Positions 1 through 11,712 are shown, numbered from the stretch's first letter. The stretch: 64,000 nucleotides of DNA from Prosapia bicincta (GCA_036971475.1 JBAIZL010000001.1:104598850-104662849); one strand, 5' to 3'. A program made the numbers and translations. Notes: generated from the letters alone by a model not told the origin.

Positions 1-87
1 TTTGTTTTTAAATAGAGAAATCTTCATTTAAATAAAATATTTAATAATATAAACCCCATTGTATTGCGTCTTAAGGAAATTATCATT

Positions 88-90
<3 letters not shown>

Positions 91-165
<75 letters not shown>
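91..165. repeat. (TA)n microsatellite next to a Penelope-like terminal repeat
   Basis: A long uninterrupted TA run followed by (ATT)n, immediately left of the Penelope-like inverted repeat that starts near 178. Similar TA runs border many other elements in this window. Confidence 0.95.
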
Positions 166-168
<3 letters not shown>

Positions 169-230
169 ATTATTATTATTATTACTTGTAAATAATTTTT
201 TTCACCACTAAGTGCAATAATTTTACTTTG

Positions 231-275
231 TGTGGTGAGGTACCTTTCGGTCACTTGACAATTGTCGAATCACTC
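231..275 (-). ncRNA. Hammerhead-like motif, family P1, minus strand
   Basis: On the minus strand: core TCGACAA, one extra T, a stem II pair partly eroded on its 5' side (TGTC against GACC), GAAA, then AGG/CCT closing a very short stem III. Stem I (GTGAT with ACCAC) has one mismatch. Probably a decayed copy of the motif at 618-659. Confidence 0.4.
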
Positions 276-280
276 CAGTG

Positions 281-322
281 GTTTTTCAACAATGGTCAAG
301 TGACCAAAAGGTACCTCATCAC
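281..322 (+). ncRNA. Decayed hammerhead-like motif, family P1
   Basis: Core TCAACAA, extra T, stem II GGTC/GACC with loop AAGT, AAAA in place of the conserved GAAA, then AGG/CCT. The change in the GAAA block should abolish activity. It is the upstream partner of the better-preserved motif at 618-659. Confidence 0.4.
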
Positions 323-411
323 ACAAGGTAAAATTATTGCACTTAGTGGTGGAAAAAATTATTTACAAGTAATAATAATAACTTCATAAAGTCAGTGCAA
401 CAAAAAAAATA

Positions 412-621
412 ATGGACAACGTGAAATACCACGATTTTAACACCAACCAAAGTAAACCACTCTACTGGAAATATCTTAACCTCAAAATCAAACTCCAGAA
501 TTGTATTAACAGAATAAATTTTAATAAAAAATGCACAACACTCAATATCATAACAAAATACGCTAAACTACACTTAAGAAATAAACAAAATACAATCATT
601 AACAAAGCAACAAAACAGTGA
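412..621 (+). pseudogene. N-terminal fragment of a Penelope-like reverse transcriptase ORF
   Basis: A 69-residue reading frame begins just after the pseudo-LTR. Its middle resembles the N-terminal region of Penelope-like polyproteins: a KYLNLKIKLQNC-type helix followed by residues rich in K, N and I. It then runs straight into a second copy of the 3' hammerhead/terminal repeat at 618. The whole reverse-transcriptase and GIY-YIG body is missing, so this is an internally deleted derivative with no enzymatic function. The assignment rests on its position between two P1 terminal repeats plus weak similarity, so it is tentative. Confidence 0.45.
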
Positions 622-659
622 TTCGACAATGGTCAAGTGACCGAAAGGTACCTCATTAC
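618..659 (+). ncRNA. Well-formed hammerhead-like ribozyme motif, family P1
   Basis: Every helix can be drawn. Stem I: GTGAT (618-622) with ATTAC (655-659), one G-U pair. Core: TCGACAA (623-629) plus one extra T. Stem II: GGTC (631-634) with GACC (639-642), loop AAGT. GAAA at 643-646. Stem III: AGG (646-648) with CCT (651-653). Predicted cleavage follows C654. Hammerhead variants with a reduced stem III are known from Penelope-like elements. Caveats: the core is not the canonical CUGANGA, and there is an extra base before stem II. Confidence 0.55.
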
Positions 660-824
660 ACAAGGTAAAATTATTGCACTTAGTGGTTGAAAAAGTTATT
701 TACAAGTAATAATAACAACTTCGAAAGGCAGTGCAACGGAAAAATAATGGACAACATGAAATATCACGTTATATATATATAGTTCGGCCGTATGTATATA
801 TACACGCATATATGCACACACGCA

Positions 825-826
825 AC

Positions 827-885
<59 letters not shown>
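825..885. repeat. (CA)n microsatellite
   Basis: A continuous CA run directly downstream of a truncated P1 terminal repeat that ends near 771. The open frames across it are low-complexity artefacts. Confidence 0.95.
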
Positions 886-887
<2 letters not shown>

Positions 888-1497
888 ATAAACTCAAAAA
901 GCTTCTTGAGTGAGAAGATAGTAAAACAGGGTATTATACTTCAAATATAAATCAACTGTAAATTTAAATACATGTTTATTTGATGTAATGCTCGCCATGG
1001 TTGATTTTTATTTTATTAGGTATTTTACTAGTTATTACAAAGGTATAAATGTCATCACATTCTTTTTAAAAATTTGCAATACACTTTTTACATAAGAATA
1101 TTACACCTTTTAAGAATATTTTAATTAATTACTTAATTAATTAATTTACATTCTATCATTAATAAATATTTTTGAATTTAATCTTTTATTGACTTTGAAC
1201 CTGTAATTAATTAATTGTATCATTTATACCTCTTTTATTCATATCTGTATGTTTAGACTTTCATTAATTACTTGCTTTATACTGTAAAAAATAATAATAC
1301 TTTCATGAATTTGTATTAATTATAAGATTTCACTAACTTGGATAACCTCTATATAAATAATTAATTTCCTTTTATTTTTAATTAATAATACTTATTCTCA
1401 TACAACATTTCTGAACAAATGCTTTAATTTATTATTAATATTTTTATATTATTATTATTCTTACTATCAACGTCATCTTTCTTTTGATTGTTTTTTA
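886..1497. other. AT-rich spacer, nothing recognised
   Basis: No coding signal, repeat pair or RNA motif found beyond general A/T richness and TTAATTAA-type runs near 1125-1145. Confidence 0.6.
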
Positions 1498-1498
1498 A

Positions 1499-2697
1499 TG
1501 CCCAAAATAACTGGAATTTGTTTGTTATAACTTTAATATTTTGGACGTTACTTTTATTTCCTTCAAAGTACTCCTCAATAAACAAGATTGCACAAATTTA
1601 AACATGTTTTCCACTTCTGGAAACAGATCTGGAACTCTTCTAACTTAATGCCTTGCAACACTTCTGTAGTTTTTTCTTTTACTTCTTTTATGCTAGTAAA
1701 ATGTTTTCCTTTGAGCTCTCGTTTCATTCGGGAAATTGGAAAGAAGTCGCATGGAGCAAGATCCAGTAAATAAGCAGAGTGGGGAATCAAGATCATGCTA
1801 TTTTTTACCAAAAATCGTCATACTGTAATGGAGGTGTGGGCGGTTGTGTTGTCATGAAGTGTCCATTCCTCCGCAGATCAGGGCGCTTGCCTGCCTGCAT
1901 CACACAAGCATTTTAGAACACCCGAATACAGTTCTTGATTTACAGTTTGACCTTGAAGTACATACTCAGAATAAACAATCCTATTAACGTCAAAGAAATA
2001 AATCAGCAATCTTTTCACGTTTGATCTCACTTGCCTTGCGCTTTTAGGTTGTGGAGATGATGGCAACATCAACTTGCTTGACTGCTGATTTTTCAACTTC
2101 CGGCACACTTCCACTCAATATCGATTTTGTTTGTCGGTGAGGATATTAGGAATGAACTTTGCCTCTATCCGATGCATTTGTAACTCTTCAGTGAGAATTC
2201 TATGATAAAAACTCCAAGAAATGTTAGTTAAATAAACAACCTTGTTAATTGTAGTTTGTTGGATGAGGAAAATCAACTCACGAACTATCGCAACATTTTA
2301 CTCAGTTTTTCTAAGTGAACGACGTCTAGGTCGAGGCAAGTTTATGATCGAATGTCACCATTTTTAAAACGTGAAAACTCCTCATAGATTTTTGTTCTGC
2401 TTATAGCATCCTCCATGTAAGGTGATTTTAACAAAACAACAGTTTCTGCTGTGGATTTCCTTAAGAGAAAACAAAACTTCACTGATGAACCTAGTTCTTG
2501 AAAACCACTCATCCTAAAAACTGTCAAATTAACTGCTAGCGCCTTCAATTAAAAGCTTCCACAACCAAACACAACCTCTCACAGCGATGCCTGCTGGCAA
2601 ACTGACTAATCAAGGTCACGTCTACTACCTGCTAGTGGAGGAAGTTGCTACTGAGACTAGTGAGCTCACAGCAACACGACTCTTAGTTATTTTTGGG
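1499..2697 (-). mobile_element. mariner-like DNA transposon (DD34D), about 1.2 kb, inactive
   Basis: The ends carry inverted repeats containing CCCAAAATAACT on the left (from 1501) and its reverse complement AGTTATTTTTGGG on the right (2685-2697). TA lies at both borders (1497-1498 and 2698-2699), as expected for Tc1/mariner target duplication. The interior encodes a broken mariner transposase on the minus strand. The length fits a complete element, so it was once full length. Confidence 0.8.
1575..2548 (-). pseudogene. mariner transposase, broken
   Basis: Reading on the minus strand, the N-terminal helix-turn-helix region (2342-2548) includes VKFCFLLRKSTAET and KIYEEFSRFKNGD. The central part (1878-2114) includes KSARQVRSNVK and the first catalytic Asp in YFFDVN. 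A HDN motif near 1845 supplies the second Asp. IPHSAYLLDLAPCDFF near 1750-1790 supplies the third, 34 residues after the second, which gives the DD34D signature of mariner. A TGA interrupts the frame between the second and third Asp, and the N-terminal and central parts lie in different frames, so no active enzyme is made. The RQVRSNVK and PDLAPCDFF-like blocks are family hallmarks. Confidence 0.85.
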
Positions 2698-2699
2698 TA

Positions 2700-3683
2700 T
2701 CTTATTGTACTTAGATATTTGTTGTTTTAAATTCCTTTTCTTATTCTTTAATAACTCATATTTACTTTTCTAAGCCTTGTCACAATCAAACTACAAGTAT
2801 TACGCTTTAAATTATAGTTTTCCAATAGATAATACATGACCCGCCTAACATAGACCCCACCCCTCCCTAATATCCATAAATCACAAGTCTGCAACAAAAA
2901 AATGCTTTAACAAAAGCATTTAGTAACAGATAAGCTTCATATATGAAACAGCAGTTTTAAAATGGATCAGCAGAGTAAGTTGCTCTAGGTTTTTCATTTA
3001 GCTATAAAACAATTACAATGAAATCTTAATAGTCTGGAATTATCAGGCAATCCCTATCAAGTGAGGCAGGGCCAGATTAGCAAAAATGGTGAGTTACTGG
3101 ATCATGGTATTTTTTTTAAAATTTATAATTCATTACATAAATAAAAATAAAAGGGTATATTTTGTTATCAAATGAAGAAGTTAGGACACTAACATAATGA
3201 CTACTTATTAATAGGTTATTGAAAACTACGTTAAAAACTTGTCTTTTTGTTTGTAAAAATACTGTAAGGTAAAATTCAAAACACTTTCTCACGCTTATAC
3301 ACTATACTTACTTGTTAAAACAAAAAGAAATTCAATTTAAAAATATTTGTTTCTAATTACAGTACTATAATTTTCATACACTATAATATGAACTTTAATT
3401 TATTATTTTCCTTCAGTAAAACTTGGATAATTTGAACTACTCAAGAGTTTTTCATTTTACAAAGTTATGTTTTATTGGCATGTCCAAGAAAAGCAAGTAT
3501 TTTTAGGTATGCCGTCGAAGAGAGGTAAAATTTTGGGTTACCTAAGACATCACTGTAGTTATATAATTTGTATAAATTGACTTCACTCTATGAAAGAACA
3601 GATCAAGCTGAACAAAATGAGCACTGCAATTATTAATATACTCATCTTCATTTCTGTTAGGAATATTTCTGTATGTTTGAGTA
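2700..3683. other. Spacer, nothing recognised
   Basis: AT-rich sequence without a supported gene, RNA or repeat. Confidence 0.5.
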
Positions 3684-3722
3684 CAGTTTTCTGCCACTCC
3701 TAACAATTCAATATTCTCTTCT

Positions 3723-3757
3723 GTTGACGCGTTTCAGAGTAATTCCATTTTCAAAAC
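3723..3757 (-). ncRNA. Hammerhead-like motif, family P4, minus strand
   Basis: On the minus strand: GTT before core TTGAAAA, extra T, an eroded stem II (GGA/TCT), then GAAACGCGTC followed by AAC. GTT/AAC forms a short stem I. Stem III is two base pairs at most (AC/GT). Confidence 0.4.
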
Positions 3758-3983
3758 TTAAATCGTACTGTTCGCTCAAACTTTGAGTTAGTCTTTATAT
3801 ACCGTTATATTTACAAGTACGTTATTCATGTGAGTTATATTTAAAAGTTTAAAATTATTAAGTAGTTGGATGCAAGAAGCAAGAGTAGGCATGCACCGAT
3901 AGGAACCGAGGTCTGAAAGTGGTGGGGGCGTGGCTAAGGGTATATAAAGACAAACTCAAAGTTTGTGCGAACAGTACAATTTA

Positions 3984-4020
3984 TATTTTGAAAATAGAGT
4001 TACTCCGAAACGTGTCAACA
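3984..4020 (+). ncRNA. Hammerhead-like motif, family P4
   Basis: Core TTGAAAA (3988-3994), extra T, stem II GAG/CTC around TTA, then GAAACGTGTC. It is the mirror partner of 3723-3757. Comparing the two copies suggests the parent had a fully paired stem II. Confidence 0.4.
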
Positions 4021-4705
4021 GAGGAATTCGTTAGAAATGGCAGAAAACTGTACTAAAAAATATAGAGCACTGCAATGTTATTAGCCACAAAACCAAGTTT
4101 TGTTTTGATGAGGAAAAGAGTTTTGGGGTCATTGTTTGCAATTGGTACACCCTAGGTTGGATGTGACTCATTGATTTCACAGTCATGTGTTACAACATGT
4201 AAGGATTATTCTCACAATTCATCTTTTCCAAGAATTCAGCAGGAATTTGTGCATTAGTTACTCTATACTCATTGTGTTAGTTTAAGAGTTAGTTTAATGC
4301 AATTGAGTAGACTATGATATGTAAAATTAGTCCAGATTTGTATATTGAATTGCAATTTTGGAACACATAATACAAATATTGTGTTTACTGTGCTTAAACA
4401 CTACAATAATGAGTTCAAGATGAAAGAGCAGTTAACTCTTCATCTAAATATGAAAGTTATTCAGCAGGCATGTCAGCTTAAAATATAGTGAACAAAATTG
4501 CGATATCAAAATCTATTGATAAGACAATTTAAATGATAAGCAGAAAATTCAAATTTTGAAGTATGATACAACTAATATATACAGGAAACATGTAAAAGAA
4601 CAACAAAATCTAAGCTAAATAATGTCAACGAAGCAGTTTTCTGATGGTACAAACAATAAAGTTCTTGAATTTTGTAGTTCATTATAAATTTGTGAAAACT
4701 TACTG

Positions 4706-4750
4706 AGACAGAATATTTTCGAACCCTATGTGCCAATCTTCATCAGTGTC
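4706..4750 (-). ncRNA. Hammerhead-like motif, family P5, minus strand
   Basis: On the minus strand: canonical CTGATGA (complement of 4740-4746), an extra A, a partly mispaired stem II region, GAAA (complement of 4717-4720), then ATATTCTGTC. This is the closest to the textbook hammerhead core in the window. Confidence 0.5.
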
Positions 4751-5219
4751 TTCTGCTTGGAGATGTCAGGTCAAGCGGTGGCGGTTTTAAAGGCAGGTTT
4801 TCGATAGTATCAAAGAGTATGTGTGATTTGTATTGTGTTTGTTCTTTTAATATGTTTGTACTTCATTTTTTTTTTTTTTCCAGGCGAAAAACCTATCAAG
4901 GTTATCATCGCTTGTACTTCATATTTTTGTGTGTCTGAAAATTTCATATTGTCGAGGAACATAAACAGAACACCAACTCAGCATTTTAAAATCACATAAA
5001 AGAAACAGGAAACAAATACACAGACATTTACCGTAACCTACAAATCCTTCACATCAACAAAATAGGACCACATCTCAACACACTAGAACAATATGAAATT
5101 TACAGACTCACAAAGACAAACATATTAAAGGAACAAACAATACAAATCACACATACTCTTTGATGCTATCAAAAACCTGCCTTTAAAACTGTCACCGCTT
5201 GACCCAACATCTCCAAGCA

Positions 5220-5266
5220 GAAGACACTGATGAAGATTGCCACATAGCGATCGGTAACTGTCTCAG
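5220..5266 (+). ncRNA. Hammerhead-like motif, family P5
   Basis: CTGATGA (5227-5233), extra A, six-base-pair stem II GATTGC/GCGATC (one G-T), then GGTAA where GAAA is expected, then CTGTC. Stem II is intact but the GAAA block is mutated. Confidence 0.45.
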
Positions 5267-5290
5267 CGAACTTCTGTTTCAGTAAGTTTT

Positions 5291-6320
5291 CACAAATTTA
5301 CAAAATTTAAAGTTCGGATAGTCATAAACTATTGTTAAAGTGATGAAATAACGTTCTGCTGGACTTGCTATTAGAGATATGGAAATTCAACTGGCAGCAA
5401 AATCATTTTCTACCAAGTTCATAAAACTTTCTTTGAAATAAGTAATAGACATGCTACATAGTACTTGTTTATATCATTCAATTTCACTATTTATATCAGT
5501 AAAACTTGTACCGTAGAAAACTCATTTAATTCAAAATTGTTATAATTTAGGCAACAGCTAAACCCCAATTCATAAAACTTTACAGTATCATTGAAAAAAG
5601 AGTCTCTTTTTTTAACGAATGATTCTGAAAATACTGTGTTTTGTAATTTTGTTCAACAGGAGGAACTTGGTATCAATGTTTTGTACAACGGCCTATTTAA
5701 TGCATTTCCCAAAAACTTCTAAAGTTCATCACTATAGTTAGGATTTCTAGGCTTCAGTATTCTTCTTTGGCGACTTATCTGTTGATAAACTAATTTGATA
5801 TGTATAAAAATACACAATAATAAAACAATCCACTAAAACAAAGTAGCTTAAAACATTATCTGGAACCAATTGTACAGGAGACTAGCAACCAAAACTGCAT
5901 CGGACACTCAGGCAAGCTTGTTTTAAAAAACAGACATTTCATTTAAAAGTGCCTTACCAAAACTGAAAGCACTTTCAGTGGTAGGTAGGAGGTATTAGAG
6001 AGGATAGTGTGAAACATTAAACAGTATTATGAATAGTAAAAATAATTTTATTAGGGCCTATGAAATTAGAGTTCTGGTATAAGTATTAAATCAATGCTTT
6101 TGATTTGATGGTGACAAGAGTCGCTGATCACTAATGAATATTAAAAATTAAAAACAAAGAAGATGTCCTGGAAGAGTTGAATTTATATACTAGGCTAATG
6201 CAGCTAATGTACTGGTGCTGCTATTGTGCTACGTTAAACTGAATACTGCCTCAATACCTACTGATGTGATGTTATTCTGATGATGCCAGCTGCTTATGGC
6301 AAAATAATACTCAAACCTTG
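5291..6320. other. Spacer, nothing recognised
   Basis: No supported gene or repeat pair; AT-rich, with scattered stop codons in all frames. Confidence 0.5.
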
Positions 6321-6800
6321 TAACGATTTTTTAAATATATTACCGCAAATAGTTCTGAGAGCAAACGGTTCTAATTGTCAGCGTGAGAGACTGACTGTTA
6401 ACCAATAATAAAACAGCTGACCAGGTAAAGTTTGATATTTCTGGTATAGTTTTAATAGGAAATAAAGGCAGTTGTTGAGAGGGACCCAGACTAGCGAGTT
6501 GAAAGAGATCTTCCTGGCAACCAATGGACTACATCCGTCTGAATGTTGGCTACCTGAGGAAACCCGTAAGAGTTAACACATAAGTAACGACTAACAACAG
6601 GTAAATGACTCATTTAATATTCTTTCATATTTTTTAATAATTCATAACTTTATTTGAATGCACTGCCCACGGCCCATAGATGGTTTTACGTCAGTTAATT
6701 GTACTCAACAGTATTTTAGAGTAAATATCACTGACTTCCGGTTTTATTAAATCCTCCGAAGGCGGTAGCGTGTCAAACTATACTGTAGTTATAAACGTTT
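6320..6800. repeat. Dispersed repeat family S, copy 1
   Basis: Shares long matches with the reverse complement of 53525-53985: blocks around CTGAGGAAACCCGTAAGAG, TTTATTAAATCCTCCGA and GAGAGGGACCCAGACTAGCG. It starts with TGTAACG, suggesting a non-autonomous or solo-LTR element, but no clean target duplication is visible. Confidence 0.6.
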
Positions 6801-7587
6801 TCATAGTAATAAACATTAGTTGTATTTTTTTCACTTTTATTAAGATCAGCCAGCTGACTACCCTTCTCTCACTATTAGATACTGTGGAAACAGGGCACAG
6901 GAGTTGTGGCGGACCAATATGTATAGCAACAAGGTCCAAACAACACTGAGTCATAGGACTCCCTCACCATTCTAAATGTCAAGTAGCCCACTCCACACTA
7001 GGCAAGTCTCATATAAGTGGTAATACAGCCAATTATCACATATTAATATACGTTTAACAGTAAAGGGGTAGCTCAGGTAGAATCAAATTATTATAAATGT
7101 ACTTATAACTCATTTAACTTCATTTACTATATATTAACAATACAAAACATCAATTTATTACATTGTTGGTGAGCATATTTATTAACTAATACAGTATGGT
7201 ATTATAGTGATTATTATGGGTTTGTAAACATAAAATGACATTTTACTTTGCATTTATAGCAGGTAATAGACACTTTATGTTTGCACAACGTGCTCCCAAC
7301 AAAAACAAGCTGTTGCGGTAATACAAAAAAGTGCAGAAATACAGTTGAGCTCACGGACGACTTCAAGTTTAGGTGAGGAAAGATACCACTAAGGTGAGCA
7401 CCTAGGTTAGGTTAGTTTTTGTTAGGTTAACATATGTTTGCCGTTAAAAATAACGTCAGATTCATGTTCAGCAAGGTCAAATTGATCAGGAAATATAAAT
7501 TTTGTCAATCGGAGCGTTAATCACTGATCTTAATAATTACAAAAAATTAACATCTGTATTTTTGTGAAATTAACTTTTGTGAAAAAG
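6801..7587. other. Spacer, nothing recognised
   Basis: Contains a short GTTAGGTTAGG-type run near 7400 but no supported gene. Confidence 0.5.
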
Positions 7588-8100
7588 GTTTAAATGCATA
7601 AGCTCGACTACCGATATTTTGGAAAATTGTTCAAAACTACCAAATGGGAAGATATCCACAAGATTTTTTTTTTATTGACCTAGGAAAATAACTTTTTTCA
7701 ATTCAAAGTAGGGTAAACAATTCAGTTCAAAAGTAAAGTTGTGAATGAGCGCGGAGTGATACAAATGTTTTGTGACGTTACAGAGCTGAGCATTAGGTTA
7801 TGCGCTTCGGCCGCAGTACGTCACACAACCTTATGTGTGTAGATATTTGAGAAACAACGTTTTGGCTTAACTTTTATACACACATTTAAATATACTTATA
7901 AAGTCTCCAGTTAGGATATATTTGGTTTTAATTTTATACATTACCTAAATGTTACATTTATACAATTACAACCAAATAAACTGAAAAAAAGTAACTTTCC
8001 TAGGTCAATGAAAAAAAAATTCTTGGGGATATCGTCCTATTTGGTGGTGTTACACAATTTTCCAAAATATCGTAGGTGGCCGCGCTTATGCATTTTAAAC
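7588..8100. mobile_element. MITE with long terminal inverted repeats (family M1)
   Basis: Left arm from AAATGCATAAGC through ATATTTTGGAAAATTG to the AGGAAAATAACTTTTTTC block is mirrored on the right, ending in GCTTATGCATTTT. Arms are roughly 120 bp. The interior has no transposase. Related copies lie at 31026-31870 and share GCGGAGTGATACAAATG and the TTGACCT block. Confidence 0.7.
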
Positions 8101-10657
8101 GTGAAAAAAGTTGATATATAAGAAATTTATCTTTTTTATCATAGTATGAAATTTAAGGCAATGACATCCTCAAGTCTCATAAAAATTACTAATACCATTA
8201 TATCAAATAAAAATAAAAGCCCATTTTATTATGAACCTTTTAAAAAACGGCTATTCAGGCTGAAAACTAATTGATTACATCATTATCCTAAAGCACTCAA
8301 ATGACATTAGTTTGCATATAAAACTTTTAGTGTTAATGTGTTAATATTAAATCATGAAATGCATATCTTGAAATGTTAAATTTTAGTCAAAATACTTTAT
8401 AGAATATTTACCAACTAGTATTTCCTCACAATTCAATAATAAATTTGTACTTACTGTTAAATATCATGTAGTATTATTACAGCAACAATACTTTAATCGT
8501 CCTTTTTAAAACGGAACAAACTAATAATAATTTATTTTATTTGTGCTTTTCCTATTGTTCATGTATTTATTATTGACAGGTTGACACAACACAGATCAAA
8601 GATTACCCAACGTACAAAACACGGTTCCAAAATTAAAGAGGGACAAATTATTAAACTGAACGACTCTTCGTTCAGTCTAGTGTTAAGCGAAGTCATTCTT
8701 TTTCATTATTTTTAATTTTTGATCGCTTATTTTTGAGGACCTATTCCTAGTTCATTGTGTTTTAAAAATTTCAAAATAGGTTTCATAAAAAATTCCAATT
8801 TCTATACTATATTCTTCGTTTAAGTTTAAAATTAAGTGACAGACGGTGTATACTACAAAATTTATTTCATTTTCAGGTCATGAAAAAAAAACTTATAAAA
8901 TTTTAAGAATATAGTTCATTTAACTTTCAAACTAAGGGCATCGCTGATATTTTTTTACATTAATACAAACTAGTGCATTATATAGAGCAGTGTTTCCCAA
9001 ATGTTTTCAGCCAAGAAACACTATACAAACAACCTGTGGTCCTGGCTCGCCTAAAATTAATTTCTGGATACTCAGAAGGGGGCATGAAATGTAACATCCA
9101 CGTTAAATAGAAAATCGGCTCTCTCCTATTAACAAGAGTGCAGCATTTTTTATTGTTGATTAGCTTGTTGCTAGGTTTAAAATGCAAATCGATCTCGATT
9201 TTATCTTCCGTCTCCAGACGAAAGCTTTCCCAGTCAGTCCTGCTACTAGCCAACTTGGAAGCCAACTTTTGTGACAGGAGGCCTTCGCTAATGTTCGGAT
9301 AGCTTGCAAGCTGTTAGAGCTGAGCAGCCTTTTGGCCTGATGAAGCCTGCTGCCGACAAAAAATCAATCGCCTGTGAGTTTACTGGTATCAGTTGATCTG
9401 TAGATTGGCCTTCCAGTGGATTAGAGTTACAATTTCGTTGGCATTCAGCTTCATACAATGTCTTTCCTGAGTGAGTTATTAGAAAGGAACCCTAAAAAGT
9501 GTGTTTTGCGTTGAAATCAGCACCCATCAGAGACAAGCGAGCAAGGCTGGTGAAAAGCTGAATTTAGTTGTCTCTCTGCAGAGGGGGATTCCTAATCTTC
9601 GGATATACAAGGATCGTAGAGAATTGCATTGCGGCAAGTTGTATCCCCAGATCATGAGAATTGTTAAGACTATTCTTTATTATCACTGCAGACCTTCATC
9701 TGGATATTCCTGATGAGGGTTGTTTCAGTAGACGTCAAAACCCCATATTTCGATCGAATTTTGTTATGTAAAATGTGTCTCAGACAAAAGAAATGTGCCA
9801 ATGTATACAATTTGAAAAAAATTATTTAAATTCACTGCCCTTCCTCTGAAAACTGTTGGCGTTCCATGTGGCTATTCATAGGTCATATGGTATTTTCGCT
9901 TGCAAAGGCCTTATTTTCTCATTGTTTTCTCTCTCTAGCCCATTATTAAGCCTGTTTGATATAATTTTGTTCATTTCGCTCTTCTCCTGTAGTCAATGAA
10001 GGATTTGAGCAGATTGTTGTTCTAAATATGAGGCTTCGTCACCTTTGTATAATTCAGTTTTTGAGGATTTTGTGGCTTTCACTTGAGCGAATGATTGTTC
10101 ACCAAACTTTGTTTCACTTGAACATGGGTTTAATCTAGGTTTCCTTTTATTTGGAGGCTATGCTTGGCTTAATTTTCTTATCCAATTTGTTTGCTGTTTG
10201 CAATTCTTTGTGTTTGAAGATCTTTGTTGACTTCACACCTTCTCTAGTTGGCCGGGTGCACCTTTACAATTTATTCACTTTGGCACAGTCTGTCTACTAA
10301 CAGTACAATTCTTTGTGAAGTGCTTCCCAGCACACCATGCTTCCCAGTAGCACCTTCCCTTCGACAGTAGGCTTGAGTATGATTAAACCTTAGCATCTTT
10401 TGCACTAAGGGATTGACCTTACATTCTTCACCTGTGCTTCTAATTTAACCCCAATGTGAAGGATGATGTCAAACACTCGTTTTGTGTCTTCCTACTTATC
10501 GAATGTGAGCATGAACAATGAGATTCCGAACTTATTCATCACTCCCTGCATCTGCTATATTCATGTTATCCTCTCTATTCCATGAGGCGTGAAATCCTCT
10601 AACCATAGCTCTCAGCGGCCTGTCATTCTTATCTCAACTCATTCTTAGTACAAGTAA

Positions 10658-10662
<5 letters not shown>
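8101..10662. other. Long spacer with weak traces only
   Basis: No gene is supported. At 8985 a CAGTGTTTCCCAAA sequence resembles a hAT terminal repeat, but no matching right end was found. CTGATGA-containing stretches near 9339 and 9708 recall Penelope-like 3' motifs but lack a clean stem II and GAAA. Short open frames here match nothing I recognise. Confidence 0.4.

Positions 10663-10726
<64 letters not shown>
10663..10726. repeat. (TA)n microsatellite
   Basis: Uninterrupted TA run. Confidence 0.95.
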
Positions 10727-10729
<3 letters not shown>

Positions 10730-11707
10730 CATAAAGTACGAGGCTTTAGATTATATTCAGTTAGTTGCTAAAATAATCATCTGTAGAATTAAGCAAGGAA
10801 AGACACAAATAGTTTTCTAGTGCGGACAAAGCAGGTACCATGTCATTATCCTTTTCCAGGAAAGCTATAAGTTGAGTCCGGCAACCATAGACAATAGAGA
10901 AGGATCCATAGTGGTTAAGACGGAAAATCCAGCGGCCGATATAGCCTGGGAAAATAACCGTGTACCGTTAGGTTAAGCTAATTGTAGAACTGTGGGAAAC
11001 TTACAAAGAACATTTGTGGTAGTGGGAGAGATTAGGGATTTCATAAAAACTAAATGATCGGGAGAAGTTAGGAAGTTTGAGGAGAGTCTCAGAGAGAGGA
11101 AGACGGATTGGTGGGGTCCAGGATGTAAGTGTTGTAAAGGGAGAAATTGATTAAATTAGGTAAAGAGCTTATTTATAAGTAAAATTTAAAAGTGCGACGT
11201 AAAAGTTTTTTTTGAAATATAAAGTAAGTTTTTTTTTGTGTGTCAGGATTTCAGGGACTCTTCAGAACAATAAGTATTATTTGAATATAAGTGTAGCCAA
11301 CAGACATCTATCTTTTAGTTCAGAACAAATTTTAATTTCATCAAAATTTATAAAAATTATTCTAGTTTCACCATTTCTAATTTAAAAGCAAAGTTCCCGT
11401 AATAGCGACCCGAGAGCAAGAATAAAATTTTAATACTGTTTTTTTTGTTATGTTATTTTATTAGAAATCTAAAGCCTCAGAAGTCCACCTTTTATCATTG
11501 TAATATTAGTTAAGATATCAATCCTGTCACTGCAAAATATTAATATAAATTTGGAATAATGTGTAGAGTTAATTGAAGAGAATAAATGCAAGTGATGTTT
11601 AAAAATTGATAAGATTGTTAATTCTTTATAAACCTGAAGGTGTGGCATTAATAGGTAAGGTAAATAAATAACATTTAAAAATAAATTTAATTATAACAAA
11701 AGTTAAG

Positions 11708-11712
<5 letters not shown>
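10727..11712. other. Spacer, nothing recognised
   Basis: A moderately G-rich stretch at 10800-11160 looks unlike its surroundings and could be transposon-derived, but no coding frame or repeat partner was identified. Confidence 0.4.

Larger units (their letters stand above)
178..380. repeat. Inverted repeat: two head-to-head copies of a Penelope-like 3' end (family P1)
   Basis: Arms at about 178-275 and 281-380 are near-perfect reverse complements. Each arm contains a hammerhead-like core, then a stretch containing TTATTGCACTTAGTGG, then TTACAAGTAATAATAATAAC. The same unit recurs at 616-770, 18450-18546 (minus), 34060-34200, 47185-47262 and 47510-47640. At 18508-18546 it directly follows a Penelope-like GIY-YIG coding remnant. 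I therefore read it as the 3' end/pseudo-LTR of a Penelope-like element rather than a stand-alone MITE. Confidence 0.7.
3684..4048. repeat. Inverted repeat of Penelope-like family P4, head-to-head
   Basis: Arms 3684-3812 and 3945-4048 are imperfect reverse complements: TTTTCTGCCA on the left with TGGCAGAAAA on the right, and CAAACTTTGAG-type blocks on both sides. Each arm has a hammerhead-like core (3723-3757 minus, 3984-4020 plus) whose 3' side points outward. About 130 bp of unrelated sequence separates the arms. A TATATAAAG sequence lies at 3950. Confidence 0.6.
4695..5290. mobile_element. Head-to-head pair of Penelope-like C-terminal fragments, family P5
   Basis: Left arm (about 4700-4870) is the reverse complement of right arm (about 5130-5290). 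Both encode the tail of a Penelope-like protein (SHILFD followed by a Pro/Leu/Ser-rich end and a stop), matching the C-terminal SHILFDHITS of the longer PLE at 20134-20955. Both then continue into a hammerhead-like motif. The right copy extends upstream to about 4975 with decayed GIY-YIG-tail coding. A third copy is at 54880-55100 (minus). Confidence 0.65.

Noticed and set aside
24..254. Open frame with long (Ile-Tyr)n run
   Set aside because: It is a translation of the (TA)n tract and the P1 inverted repeat; similar artefacts at 11626-11850, 15605-15796 and 47053-47259.
696..913. Open frames on both strands across (CA)n
   Set aside because: Low-complexity translation of a dinucleotide repeat with no domain.
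8978..9265. 95-codon minus-strand open frame
   Set aside because: No family resemblance; begins at a possible hAT terminal repeat, so more likely decayed transposon sequence.
9339..9745. Two further CTGATGA motifs as hammerheads
   Set aside because: Neither has a clean stem II followed by GAAA; similarity is limited to the seven-base core.
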